Shown: piece by piece, positions 1-7,200 of the stretch
How the letters are laid out: each line of letters starts with the position of its first letter
Numbering within the stretch: position 1 is the stretch's first letter
Origin: Solirubrobacterales bacterium
GTDB lineage: Bacteria; Actinomycetota; Thermoleophilia; Solirubrobacterales; Solirubrobacteraceae
Length of the DNA stretch: 21,249 nucleotides
Direction of reading: 5' to 3'
Assembly: GCA_017354065.1 (NCBI GenBank)
Contig: JAFMRN010000005.1
Coordinates: 1 to 21,249, forward strand
Translations under genes and position numbers: made by a program
Notes under the pieces: generated by a model
The model's input: only the letters and a program-made list of their open reading frames with translations
Database searches by the model: none
What the model was told of the DNA's origin: nothing

Positions 1-1014
1 CCCCCCGCGCCAGGAGTCCAGCCACTCCGGGCTAGCACCGATGCCCGCGGGCAGCCCGTCATGACGGGCCCTCACGGTCGCGGCCGGATCGATCCACGCG
101 CCCCCGGAAGCGAGTTGGATCTGGGGCACTTCCTGGAGCTCGGCCAGCCAGTTGCGCAGCGGCTTTGAGGTCGGCAGGCCGCCGACCCGATAGATCGCGT
201 CCGGGCGGAGCTCAGCGCGTGCCTTCGGAGAGCGGAGGATCAGGTCGTAGTAGGCGATTGCTGAGGCGCCCGACCGCGCTCCGGACAGCGGGTCCGCCAG
301 CACCGGGATACCGAGCCTTGAAACGGATGCGCCGGCCCCTTCACCGGCCACTAGGAGTGGACGCTTGGATGCCGGTGCCTCCAGCGTTTGGGGCGGTTGC
401 TCGCCTGCGATCGTCACCCACGGTGCGCCGCCGGCGCGACCGCCCGCGCCCTCAGGGTCGGCGGGCAGCGGCTGCTCGGGAAGCAGCGGCTCGCGCAGCG
501 GGACGTTCAGATGCACCGGCCCCGGACGTCCTGCCAGCGCTGTGAAGTAGGCGCGGCAGGCCAGCGAGCGGACCCAGCGCATCCGCTCGGCGCCGGCCTC
601 ATACACGTCCAGCTCGGAGAACCATTTCGGTGCCGAGCCGTAGATCTTGACCTGATCAATCGTCTGTCCGGCGCCGACGTCACGCAGCTCCGCGGGCCGG
701 TCGGCGCTGATCACGATCAGCGGCACCCCGGCCTCTCGGGCCTCGATCACGGCGGGCAGGAGGTTGGCCACGGCCGTGCCCGAGGTCACCGTCACGGCCA
801 CCGGCCGGCCCGACGCCTTGGCTGCACCGAGCGCGAAGAAGCCGGCGCAACGCTCGTCAATCTGGGAGAAGGCTCGCAGCCGCGGGTCGTTCACGAGGGC
901 CTGGATAATCGGGGAGTTGCGCGACCCCGGTGCGGTGACGGCCTCGCGCATCCCAGCGCGGGCAAGCTCGTCCACCAGGGCGCGGAGCAGCAGGCTCTGG
1001 TCTGTCGCGGTCAT
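1..1014 (-). CDS. menD: MenD, SEPHCHC synthase (partial, C-terminus outside window)
   Basis: ThDP-dependent 2-succinyl-5-enolpyruvyl-6-hydroxy-3-cyclohexene-1-carboxylate synthase, which joins isochorismate and 2-oxoglutarate in menaquinone synthesis (cytosol). I translated the minus strand from the ATG at 1014: 338 codons stay open to base 1, out of about 550 usual for the family. The N-terminal pyrimidine-binding domain is clear: TAPGSRNSP at residues 28-35, FSQIDERCAGFFALG around 49-63 with the likely cofactor-activating Glu54, and VTVTSGTAVANLLPAVIEA around 74-92. SADRPAEL (103-110) and GPVHLNVPLREPL follow, then the central domain. The PP domain lies beyond the window. No Shine-Dalgarno is visible before the ATG. 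The start lies only 9 bases from the divergent menH start, so any menD promoter must lie inside the menH coding region. Confidence 0.95.
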   Translation of the reverse strand, partial: MTATDQSLLLRALVDELARAGMREAVTAPGSRNSPIIQALVNDPRLRAFSQIDERCAGFFALGAAKASGRPVAVTVTSGTAVANLLPAVIEAREAGVPLIVISADRPAELRDVGAGQTIDQVKIYGSAPKWFSELDVYEAGAERMRWVRSLACRAYFTALAGRPGPVHLNVPLREPLLPEQPLPADPEGAGGRAGGAPWVTIAGEQPPQTLEAPASKRPLLVAGEGAGASVSRLGIPVLADPLSGARSGASAIAYYDLILRSPKARAELRPDAIYRVGGLPTSKPLRNWLAELQEVPQIQLASGGAWIDPAATVRARHDGLPAGIGASPEWLDSWRGG

Positions 1015-1023
1015 GATTGGGGC

Positions 1024-1749
1024 ATGGCTGAGGAGGCGCCGATCCTACTGCTGCACGGTTTCAGCAACACTGGAGCCTGCTGGCAGGCCGTGCAGGCCCG
1101 GCTGGACCGGCCGGCGCTGGCTCCAACGCTGGCAGCGGCCGATCTTCCCGGCGCCTTGTCCCAGATCGCTGCCGCGCTGCCCGCGCCGGGCACGCTTGTC
1201 GGCTACTCCCAGGGTGGCCGCATCGCCCTGCACGCCGCGCTGGATCGCCGCGTCGGTGCACGGATCAAGCGGCTTGTTCTGATCGGTGCCAGCCCGGGGA
1301 TCGAAGATCCCCGAGAACGCGCCGCGCGGCGTTCCCAGGACGCCGCGCTGGCGGACTGGATCGAGGCCCACACCGTGGCCGAGTTCGCGGACCGCTGGGC
1401 GAAGACCCCGGTGCTGGCGGACCTGAGCCCGGAACTGGCCGCGCGCGCACGGGCGGATCGCCTGAACAACACCCCGGCCGGCCTGGCCGCGACGCTGCGA
1501 GGGCTCGGGACCGGCGCGCTGCCATCGCTGTGGCACTCCCTTGACCGGTTGGAGATCCCGGTCACGCTGCTGGCCGGCGAGCGCGACACGAAGTTCAGTG
1601 CGATCGCAGCACAGATGGCCTCCCGGATCCCCGACGCGCGGGTTGTGATCGTGCCCGGCGCGGGCCATCAGGTCCACCTCCAACGTCCCGACGCGGTCGC
1701 GGCCGAAGTTGCGTCTATTCCGACAGCCCGTGCAACACGTAACGGTTGA
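1024..1749 (+). CDS. menH: MenH-like alpha/beta hydrolase (SHCHC synthase)
   Basis: 241-aa alpha/beta hydrolase. The likely role is MenH, removing pyruvate from SEPHCHC, the MenD product, to give SHCHC. The fold motifs are all present: LLLHGFSNTGACW near residues 8-20 (oxyanion region), nucleophile elbow GYSQGG with Ser62, acid Asp188 in AGERDTK, and His215 in GAGHQVH. The size is right for MenH (about 250 aa). I chose the ATG at 1024 because homology starts at once (MAEEAPILLLHGF); the frame is open further upstream, but that part is only the antisense of menD. CATGAT at 1012-1017 lies six bases before the ATG and could be a -10 element for a leaderless message. The gene is divergent from menD and convergent with menC. 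Many hydrolases share this triad, so the specific function rests on context. Confidence 0.85.
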   Translation: MAEEAPILLLHGFSNTGACWQAVQARLDRPALAPTLAAADLPGALSQIAAALPAPGTLVGYSQGGRIALHAALDRRVGARIKRLVLIGASPGIEDPRERAARRSQDAALADWIEAHTVAEFADRWAKTPVLADLSPELAARARADRLNNTPAGLAATLRGLGTGALPSLWHSLDRLEIPVTLLAGERDTKFSAIAAQMASRIPDARVVIVPGAGHQVHLQRPDAVAAEVASIPTARATRNG

Positions 1750-1886
1750 GCACGATCGTGCACTGCAGGTCACAGCCTGTGACGGCCGGGTCGCAAACTT
1801 GAAGATGTACCGCCTGGGTCACAAAGTTGATCGAACTGTGCTCATTTGTCACACCTTCCCAGGGCGGTTGGAGCTAACAAAACGCG
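1750..1886. other. Convergent spacer with small palindromes and repeated GTCACA
   Basis: The 137-base gap between the ends of menH and menC has no coding sequence I can support. It holds a perfect 12-nt palindrome GCACGATCGTGC (1750-1761) and a perfect 7-bp inverted repeat GTCACAGCCTGTGAC (1769-1783). GTCACA occurs three times (1769, 1818, 1848), and the stretch is visibly less GC-rich than the genes. Neither dyad is followed by a T-run. It may act as a bidirectional transcription end or as a protein-binding region; the sequence alone does not decide. Confidence 0.5.
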
Positions 1887-2936
1887 CTAGCCGCGCAATG
1901 CCGCGTACCAGTCGACCAGCTCGTCACCCAGTCCAGGGCCGGACGGCGGGGCGAGGTGACCCTGGACCGGCTGGAACGGCAGCGGGGCGTCAAAGCGGTC
2001 GAGCGTCGCCAGTCCGGAAGGCCGCTGGGGGACGGCAACGGCCGCCGCGTGCAGTGCGGCGGCGATCCCGAGCGGTCCGTCCAGGGTGGAGGACAGGTAC
2101 GTGTCATAGCCGGCACGGCGGGCCTGCTCGTGGGTGCGGAGCAAGCCGTTGATCCCGCCACAGCGGGAGATCTTCAGGCACATGGCGGAGGCGACCGGAA
2201 GCTGGAAGGCGTCGTGGGTGCCTGCGGACTCGTCCAGGGCGATCGGGATCGGCGTGTCCCGCGTGACCGCGGCGAGTTCAGAGAGCCCGTGAACGGGTTC
2301 CTCACAGAGCTCGATGTCAAAGCCCTCCAAGCCGGCCAGCGCGGACAAGGCCGAGGCAGCATCGGGCCAGGCGCCGTTGGCGTCGATCCTGATCGCGACA
2401 TCGGGGCCGACCGCGGCGCGGACCGCGGAGACACGGGCAACGTCCTCACCCAGGCCGACCTTGAGCTTCACGCAGCGGAACCCCGCGAGCACGGCCGCGC
2501 GGGCGGCCGCCGCGGCCTGTACCGGCGCTTCAGCTCCGATCGTCGCGTTCAGCTGCACGCCCGGCGCGGTCGCGGCGCCCAACAGCCGCCAGACAGGCTG
2601 CTCGGACAGGCGGCCGGCCAGGTCCCAGAGGGCCAGGTCGATCGCGGCCAGGGCGGGAGCGAGGGTCGTCCGCTCAGAACACGACGCCAGGGCTGCCGCA
2701 TGGTCCCAGCCGTGGTGGTGATCCAGCGCCGGCCGACAGGCGTCCAGGGCGCCCAGCACGTCCTCAGCTGAGACGCCGTCATAGGCCTGAAGCGGGGCGG
2801 CCTCGCCGTGGCCGATGCTGCCGTCCTCCGCCTCCAGCGTGACGAGGATCAGCGGGCGTGGGGTCTCAGCATCGCCGTGTGCGGCGTGTAGCGGTGCGCA
2901 CCATTTGGCATGCAGGAGGGTGGCTGAAAGCCGCAT
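1887..2936 (-). CDS. menC: MenC, o-succinylbenzoate synthase
   Basis: 349-aa enolase-superfamily enzyme that dehydrates SHCHC to o-succinylbenzoate in the menaquinone pathway. The capping domain is at about 1-125. The barrel shows the acid/base pair KLK (157-159), metal ligand Asp185 in IDANGAW, Glu212/213 in CEEP, Asp235-Glu236 in ALDES, and the opposite catalytic Lys255 in CLKISRCGG, followed by SSTLDGPLG (282-290). The ATG follows directly after the menA stop (TGAATG on the minus strand), so menC is the last gene of a menB-menA-menC operon with no gap. Dipeptide epimerases and N-succinylamino-acid racemases share these motifs; placement between men genes makes MenC by far the best call. 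Confidence 0.93.
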   Translation of the reverse strand: MRLSATLLHAKWCAPLHAAHGDAETPRPLILVTLEAEDGSIGHGEAAPLQAYDGVSAEDVLGALDACRPALDHHHGWDHAAALASCSERTTLAPALAAIDLALWDLAGRLSEQPVWRLLGAATAPGVQLNATIGAEAPVQAAAAARAAVLAGFRCVKLKVGLGEDVARVSAVRAAVGPDVAIRIDANGAWPDAASALSALAGLEGFDIELCEEPVHGLSELAAVTRDTPIPIALDESAGTHDAFQLPVASAMCLKISRCGGINGLLRTHEQARRAGYDTYLSSTLDGPLGIAAALHAAAVAVPQRPSGLATLDRFDAPLPFQPVQGHLAPPSGPGLGDELVDWYAALRG

Positions 2937-3845
2937 TCACTTGCTGAGCAGAAGCCCAGCGGAGAGCAGGACGCAAAATGCCAGCTGCAGCTGGCCGGTG
3001 CCGGCCAGGACGCCGTTCAGCGCGGGGCCGTGGCTGGTCTCAAACATCGTCTGGGTCAGCCGTAGGGCAAGCGGCACGGAGATCAGCGGCAACAACAGCC
3101 ACAGCTGAAAATCGCCGGCGAGCAAGGTCGGCACCAACAAGACGTACGCGCCGGCCAGCAGGGCCGCGTAGAAGCGTCGGGAGCGCTCGCGGCCCATGCG
3201 TACTGCCAGCGTGCGCTTGCCGGCGCGGCGGTCAGTGTCGATATCCCGGGTGTTGTTGACCACAAGGATGGCGGTCACGGGTAGGCCGACCGGCACCGCC
3301 AGGGCAAAGGCCTGCCAGTCCACGGTCTTAGTCTGGACGAAGTAGGTCCCGGCGACAGCGACGATCCCGAAGAACAGGAACACAAACACCTCACCGAGGC
3401 CCTCATAGCCGTACGGGCGCGGACCGCCGGTGTAAAGGACCCCGGCGGCGATAGACGCGGCACCTATGGCCAGCAACACCCAGCCGGCAACAGCGATCAG
3501 ATAGACGCCGACCAGCACGGCCAGGGCGAAGGTCACATACGTTGCGATCAGCACCTGACGCGGTGGCACCAGCCCGCCGGCGGTCACGCGGACCGGGCCC
3601 AGCCTGTCCTCGGTGTCGGCGCCGCGGCGTGCATCGGAGTAGTCGTTTGACAGGTTCGCGCCGACCTGGATCAGGATCGCGCCGAGCAGCGTCGCGACAA
3701 ACCGCAGCCAGTGAAACTGGTTCTGATACTCGGCCAGCGCGGTTCCGACGAACACGGGCGCAACAGCGGCCGGCAGCGTCCGCGGTCGGCTGGCCATCAG
3801 CCAGATGCGCAGCCCACTGGGCTTTGACAGGGAGGGCGAGCTCAC
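2937..3845 (-). CDS. menA: MenA, 1,4-dihydroxy-2-naphthoate polyprenyltransferase
   Basis: 302-aa integral membrane prenyltransferase of the UbiA family that attaches the polyprenyl tail to DHNA, giving demethylmenaquinone. Both Asp-rich, Mg-diphosphate-binding loops are visible: [14 protein letters not shown] at residues 64-77 and [17 protein letters not shown] at 196-212. [18 protein letters not shown] near 19-36 is the usual MenA N-terminal signature. Hydrophobic stretches at about 48-63, 98-138, 152-170, 177-196 and several further on fit the expected multi-helix bundle. It starts at a GTG that overlaps the menB stop (GTGA), which points to translational coupling; the downstream menC start touches its stop codon. 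Confidence 0.95.
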   Translation of the reverse strand: MSSPSLSKPSGLRIWLMASRPRTLPAAVAPVFVGTALAEYQNQFHWLRFVATLLGAILIQVGANLSNDYSDARRGADTEDRLGPVRVTAGGLVPPRQVLIATYVTFALAVLVGVYLIAVAGWVLLAIGAASIAAGVLYTGGPRPYGYEGLGEVFVFLFFGIVAVAGTYFVQTKTVDWQAFALAVPVGLPVTAILVVNNTRDIDTDRRAGKRTLAVRMGRERSRRFYAALLAGAYVLLVPTLLAGDFQLWLLLPLISVPLALRLTQTMFETSHGPALNGVLAGTGQLQLAFCVLLSAGLLLSK

Positions 3846-4702
3846 GCGCGGTACGGGAACTGGGAGAAATCGGGCGCGCGCTTGTCCAGATAGGCCTGGC
3901 GCCCCTCGGCGGCTTCCTCGCTCATGTAGAACAGCAGGTTCGTGTCGTGTGCCAGCTGCTGAATGCCCGCGAGGCCGTCCTCATCCGCGTTGAAGGAAGC
4001 CTTCAACAAGCGCAGGCTGAAGGGGGACAGGGCAAGCATCTCACGACACCAGCTCACCGTTTCGGCCTCCAGCCGCTCCAGCGGCACGACCGTGTTGATC
4101 AGCCCCATGTCCAGTGCCTGCTCGGCGCTGTACTGACGGCACAGGAACCAGATCTCCTTGGCCTTCTTCGGGCCGACCAGACGCGACAGCACCGAGGCGC
4201 CAAAGCCGCCGTCGAAGGAACCAACCTTCGGGCCGGTCTGGCCGAAGATCGCGTTGTCAGCGGCGATCGTCAGGTCACAGACGACCTGCAGGACGTGACC
4301 GCCGCCCACCGCGTAGCCGGCGACCATTGCCACCACCGGCTTGGGCAGGCGGCGGATCTGCACGTGCAGGTCGGTCACGTGGAAGCGGCCGACCGCCGTC
4401 TGATGTCCCGCATCGGCCGGGTCGGCGTCTGAGGCATACCCGCCGTGGGCGGTCCGGACGCGCTGGTCACCGCCGGAGCAGAAGGCGAGCGGGCCCTCAC
4501 CGGTGAGCACGATCACCCCCACAGAGGGGTCCTCGCGGGCGCGTTCGAACGCATCTGAGAGCTCGATCACCGTCTCCGGGCGGAACGCGTTGCGGACCTG
4601 CGGACGGTTGATCGTGATCTTGGCGACACCCGCCGCGTCGCTCTCACCGAGCTCGTAGCGGATGTCCTGGTAGGTGTGGGCCTGCTTCCAACTATGGGAC
4701 AT
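3842..4702 (-). CDS. menB: MenB, 1,4-dihydroxy-2-naphthoyl-CoA synthase
   Basis: 286-aa crotonase-family enzyme that closes the ring of o-succinylbenzoyl-CoA to DHNA-CoA. It closely resembles the E. coli protein as I recall it: [11 protein letters not shown] (73-83), [13 protein letters not shown] (126-138), the block around [12 protein letters not shown] (155-166) with Ser162 and Asp164, EIWFLCRQY, and a C-terminal PDFSQFPYR. The QTGPKV form has Gly157 where the mycobacterial enzyme has Asp, marking the bicarbonate-dependent MenB type. I chose the ATG at 4702 (MSHSWKQ), where E. coli-like homology begins; an open 31-codon extension upstream overlaps menE and looks spurious. It is the first gene of the menB-menA-menC operon and divergent from menE, with 25 bases between the start codons. 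Confidence 0.96.
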   Translation of the reverse strand: MSHSWKQAHTYQDIRYELGESDAAGVAKITINRPQVRNAFRPETVIELSDAFERAREDPSVGVIVLTGEGPLAFCSGGDQRVRTAHGGYASDADPADAGHQTAVGRFHVTDLHVQIRRLPKPVVAMVAGYAVGGGHVLQVVCDLTIAADNAIFGQTGPKVGSFDGGFGASVLSRLVGPKKAKEIWFLCRQYSAEQALDMGLINTVVPLERLEAETVSWCREMLALSPFSLRLLKASFNADEDGLAGIQQLAHDTNLLFYMSEEAAEGRQAYLDKRAPDFSQFPYRA

Positions 4703-4710
4703 CGGCGGCC

Positions 4711-4720
4711 AGACTACCGT
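4711..4720. promoter_or_regulatory. Overlapping divergent -10 elements for menB and menE
   Basis: TACCGT (4715-4720, plus strand) ends seven bases before the menE ATG, which would place the transcription start at or next to the start codon. On the minus strand TAGTCT (4716 to 4711) ends 8 bases before a plausible start with a short leader for menB. The two hexamers share two bases, so one polymerase would block the other. No convincing -35 is seen for either. This is inference from position and the TANNNT pattern. Confidence 0.45.
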
Positions 4721-4727
4721 GTGCGCA

Positions 4728-5939
4728 ATGCCCGACTGGCTTGAACGTGCCGCGCTGCTACGACCCGAGGCAACCGCGCTGGAGCTGGCGGACACGAAGC
4801 TGAGCTACAGAGATCTGCTCGCGCGGGCGCGACGGCGCCGTCCGGACGTGGAGCCGGGGGAGCGCGTCCCCCTGGAACAGGCCGACCGGGTCCAGTTTGC
4901 GGAGGCACTGCATGGCTGCCTGCTGGCCGGTGGCGCTGCGGTACCGATAGATCCACGCCTGAGCGCAGAAGAGCAGCAGCGGCGCCGCGTGCCGGGAAGG
5001 GCACAGACGCCGGGCACGGTCGCGCTGATGCATACCTCGGGCACAACCTCGGCACCCAAACCGGTCGAGCTGACCGCCGCGAACGTGTTCGCCAACGCGG
5101 CCGGCTCCGCGTTCGCGCTCGGCCTGGACCCGGACGAGCGCTGGCTGGCGGTAATGCCGCTGGCGCACGTGGGCGGCCTGATGATCCTGATGCGCTCAGC
5201 CATCTACGCGACCACCGTCGTCGCGCACCAGGGTTATGAGACCGAGTCTGTGCTCCGCGAGCTGATGGACCCGTCCCGGAAGATCACGCTGATCTCAGTG
5301 GTGCCGACGATGCTCTCACGGCTGTTGGACGCGGGGCTGGCCGACCCGCCGACGCTGCGCTGGGCGCTGCTCGGCGGTGGGCCGATCCCGCCAGGCCTGC
5401 TGACACGCGCAGAAGCGTGCGGCGTCCCGGTAGCCCCGACCTACGGGATGACCGAAGCCTGCTCCCAGATCGCGACCCTCGGCCGCCCGCTGCACGGGGT
5501 CGAGCTGAAGATCGCCCCGGACGGCGAACTTGCGGTGCGCGGCAGCGTGGTCGCACCCGGCGCGCTCGGTCCGGACGGGTGGCTGAGCACCGGGGACCTG
5601 GCGCGCCTGGACGAAGCCGGGCGGCTCCAGATCATCGGGCGCAAATCCGACACGATCGTCTCCGGCGGCGAGAACATCGCCCCGAGCGAGGTGGAAGCGG
5701 TGCTGGAGCAGCACCCAGCCGTGGCCGAGGCGGGCGTATTCGGCCGCCCCGACAGTGAATGGGGTGAGGCGCTGGCGGCGAAGGTGGTGCTGCGGGAAGG
5801 GCAGCGCGTCGAACCCGCAGAGCTCCAAGCCTTCTGTCGTGTGCACCTCGCGCGGTTCAAGACGCCAAGACACGTCGCGATAGTCGCGGAGCTGCCGCGC
5901 ACGCCGTCCGGAAAGCTGCTACGTCGTCAACTGATGTGA
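4728..5939 (+). CDS. menE: MenE, o-succinylbenzoate-CoA ligase
   Basis: 403-aa ANL-superfamily adenylating enzyme that activates o-succinylbenzoate with ATP and CoA, giving the MenB substrate. Visible core motifs: P-loop [14 protein letters not shown] (101-114), VMPLAHVGG (142-150), [11 protein letters not shown] (213-223), [12 protein letters not shown] (236-247), [20 protein letters not shown] (284-303) followed by [18 protein letters not shown] (304-321), and the catalytic C-terminal lysine in [11 protein letters not shown] (390-400, Lys397). The N-terminal domain is short: about 100 residues precede the P-loop. The usual Gly after SGTT is Ser here. I chose the ATG at 4728 (MPDWLERA), which follows a TACCGT element. 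Its last codons and stop lie inside a 27-nt dyad that seems to belong to the next gene. Confidence 0.92.
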   Translation: MPDWLERAALLRPEATALELADTKLSYRDLLARARRRRPDVEPGERVPLEQADRVQFAEALHGCLLAGGAAVPIDPRLSAEEQQRRRVPGRAQTPGTVALMHTSGTTSAPKPVELTAANVFANAAGSAFALGLDPDERWLAVMPLAHVGGLMILMRSAIYATTVVAHQGYETESVLRELMDPSRKITLISVVPTMLSRLLDAGLADPPTLRWALLGGGPIPPGLLTRAEACGVPVAPTYGMTEACSQIATLGRPLHGVELKIAPDGELAVRGSVVAPGALGPDGWLSTGDLARLDEAGRLQIIGRKSDTIVSGGENIAPSEVEAVLEQHPAVAEAGVFGRPDSEWGEALAAKVVLREGQRVEPAELQAFCRVHLARFKTPRHVAIVAELPRTPSGKLLRRQLM

Positions 5940-5951
5940 CATCAGATGACG
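5925..5951. promoter_or_regulatory. 27-nt dyad operator across the menE stop codon
   Basis: This is an almost perfect inverted repeat centred on base 5938. The core CTGATGTGACATCAG (5931-5945) is a perfect 7-bp dyad with one central base. Beyond a single mismatched pair (5930/5946) the arms continue for five more matching pairs (CGTCA at 5925-5929, TGACG at 5947-5951). The menE stop TGA (5937-5939) lies at the centre. It ends one base before a TATGAT hexamer and has no T-run, so an operator for the adjacent MerR-type gene is likelier than a terminator. Confidence 0.7.
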
Positions 5952-5952
5952 G

Positions 5953-5958
5953 TATGAT
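5953..5958 (+). promoter_or_regulatory. -10 element of the MerR-methyltransferase pair
   Basis: TATGAT, one base from the consensus TATAAT, lies 12 bases before the ATG at 5971. Transcription would begin near 5965, leaving a leader of about six bases with no Shine-Dalgarno. The expected -35 position falls inside the dyad at 5925-5951 and has no TTGACA-like hexamer at usual spacing, as expected for an activator-dependent or operator-covered promoter. Confidence 0.55.
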
Positions 5959-5970
5959 CGCCTCCAAGCT

Positions 5971-6282
5971 ATGGCGACAACTCCCCGGATCGAATCACCG
6001 AACAAGCTCACGATTGAGCAGCTTGCGGCTAAGACCGGCATGACGGTCCGGAACATTCGCTCGCACCAAGCGCGCGGGCTCGTCAGCCCACCGGAGGTGA
6101 AGGCCCGTGTGGGCTATTACGGCGCCGAGCAGATCGAGCAGCTGCGGGTGATCAAGGAGCTCCAAGAAGACGGGTTCGGTCTGAAGGGGATCCAGCGTCT
6201 GTTCTCGATCGCCGCGGTCCTGGAAAACAAGGGCGTGGCGATCACGACGATCCTCGAGGCACTCGAGGCCACGCGCGAATGA
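5971..6282 (+). CDS. Small MerR-family transcriptional regulator
   Basis: 103-aa protein made almost entirely of a MerR-type winged helix: LTIEQLAAKTGMTVRNIRSH (13-32), wing-like GLVSPPEVKARVGYYGAEQI (36-55), then RVIKELQEDGFGLKGIQRLF (59-78). A short C-terminal helix of about 25 residues follows, with no cysteines and no effector domain. MerR proteins bind dyads as dimers and distort over-long promoter spacers; the dyad just upstream fits autoregulation. Its stop overlaps the next start (ATGA), so it is coupled to the methyltransferase gene. The usual RYYE motif is replaced by RSHQA. The signal sensed cannot be read from the sequence. Confidence 0.85.
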   Translation: MATTPRIESPNKLTIEQLAAKTGMTVRNIRSHQARGLVSPPEVKARVGYYGAEQIEQLRVIKELQEDGFGLKGIQRLFSIAAVLENKGVAITTILEALEATRE

Positions 6283-7112
6283 CGGATGAACAGCGCGAGC
6301 AGCTGCTCGACAACTGGGACTCCGCATCCGGCGGCTGGGCTCGCCAGGCCGAGCGCACGCGTGAGTGGCTGGCGCCCCTCAGTAACTGGATGCTGGACAA
6401 GAGTGAGCTGGCACCGGGGGTCCGGGTAGTCGAGCTGGCCGCCGGTCCCGGAGACCTGAGCCTGCTGGCCGCACCGCGGGTAGCGCCGACCAAGGTCCTG
6501 TGCAGCGACGCGGTCGAGTCGATGGTGGACGCCGCCCGCGAGCGCGCGAAGGAGCACGGGGTGGAGAACGTCGAGTTCGGCCGGTTGCAGCTCGAGTGGA
6601 TCGACCTGCCCGCCGCCAGCGTTGACGTGATCATGTGCCGCTTCGGCCTGATGTTCGCGGTGGACCCCGCCGCCGCGCTGCGCGAATGCCGGCGCGTGCT
6701 GGCGCCCGGCGGGCGCCTGGTGCTCGGCGTCTGGGATGTTCCGGGCGTCAACGCGGCATTCAGCCTGCTGCGCGACGCGGCCGCCGCGCTTGAGCTGTTG
6801 GGCGAGACGGAGGGCCCGGGAGCGTTTGCGTTGTCAGAGCCGGGCCTGCTCAGGCGACTGCATGAGGAAGCGGGCTTCCTGGAGCTCGACGTGGCAGAGG
6901 TCGCGGTCCCTGAACGGTATGAGTCAGTGGTTGACTGGATAGGTACGGTCGTGGATCGTTCGGCAAGCTTCGGAGCCATGTGGCGCCAGCTCGACGACAT
7001 GCAGCGGGCACAGGTCCGTGAGGAGATCCGCCGCCGCGCGGAACCCTACCTCCAGAGCGACGGAAGCGTCGCTGCCCCGATGCGCGCGCTGGCCTCCGTC
7101 GCGACCGTTTGA
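6279..7112 (+). CDS. Class I SAM-dependent methyltransferase (possible MenG)
   Basis: 277-aa methyltransferase. Motif I is VVELAAGPGDLSLLA (50-64). Asp77 (LCSDAVESMVDAARERA) is the likely ribose-binding acid, and VDVIMCRFGLMFAVDP (115-130) and RRVLAPGGRLVLGVWDVPG (138-156) complete a methyltransferase-11-type core. A mainly helical C-terminal part of about 120 residues probably makes the substrate site. Position beside the men genes raises MenG (demethylmenaquinone methylation), which is otherwise missing here. However, motif I lacks the Gly/Cys-Thr-Gly form (such as GGTGD) usual in UbiE/MenG. It shares an ATGA overlap with the MerR-type gene and is probably controlled by it. Methyltransferase is firm; the substrate is not. 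Confidence 0.85.
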   Translation: MTDEQREQLLDNWDSASGGWARQAERTREWLAPLSNWMLDKSELAPGVRVVELAAGPGDLSLLAAPRVAPTKVLCSDAVESMVDAARERAKEHGVENVEFGRLQLEWIDLPAASVDVIMCRFGLMFAVDPAAALRECRRVLAPGGRLVLGVWDVPGVNAAFSLLRDAAAALELLGETEGPGAFALSEPGLLRRLHEEAGFLELDVAEVAVPERYESVVDWIGTVVDRSASFGAMWRQLDDMQRAQVREEIRRRAEPYLQSDGSVAAPMRALASVATV

Positions 7113-7200
7113 CGATCTCCTTCAGTAGATCGACACATTGCAATTTGGTAGGTCGTTTGCAGGGCTTTTCTTCCATCACAGGACGGTCAACACTTGCGTC

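Noticed and set aside
388..1023. Long plus-strand open frame running into menH
   Set aside because: It is the antisense of menD, which shows unmistakable MenD motifs. Hydrolase homology begins only at the ATG at 1024.
5931..5945. Intrinsic terminator of menE
   Set aside because: The stem is AT-containing, overlaps the stop codon and has no T-run. It abuts a -10 element, so an operator fits better.
7113..7200. c-di-AMP (ydaO-type) riboswitch before the cell-wall hydrolase
   Set aside because: Such riboswitches often precede these genes, but the 88-base gap is too short and I see none of the conserved segments.
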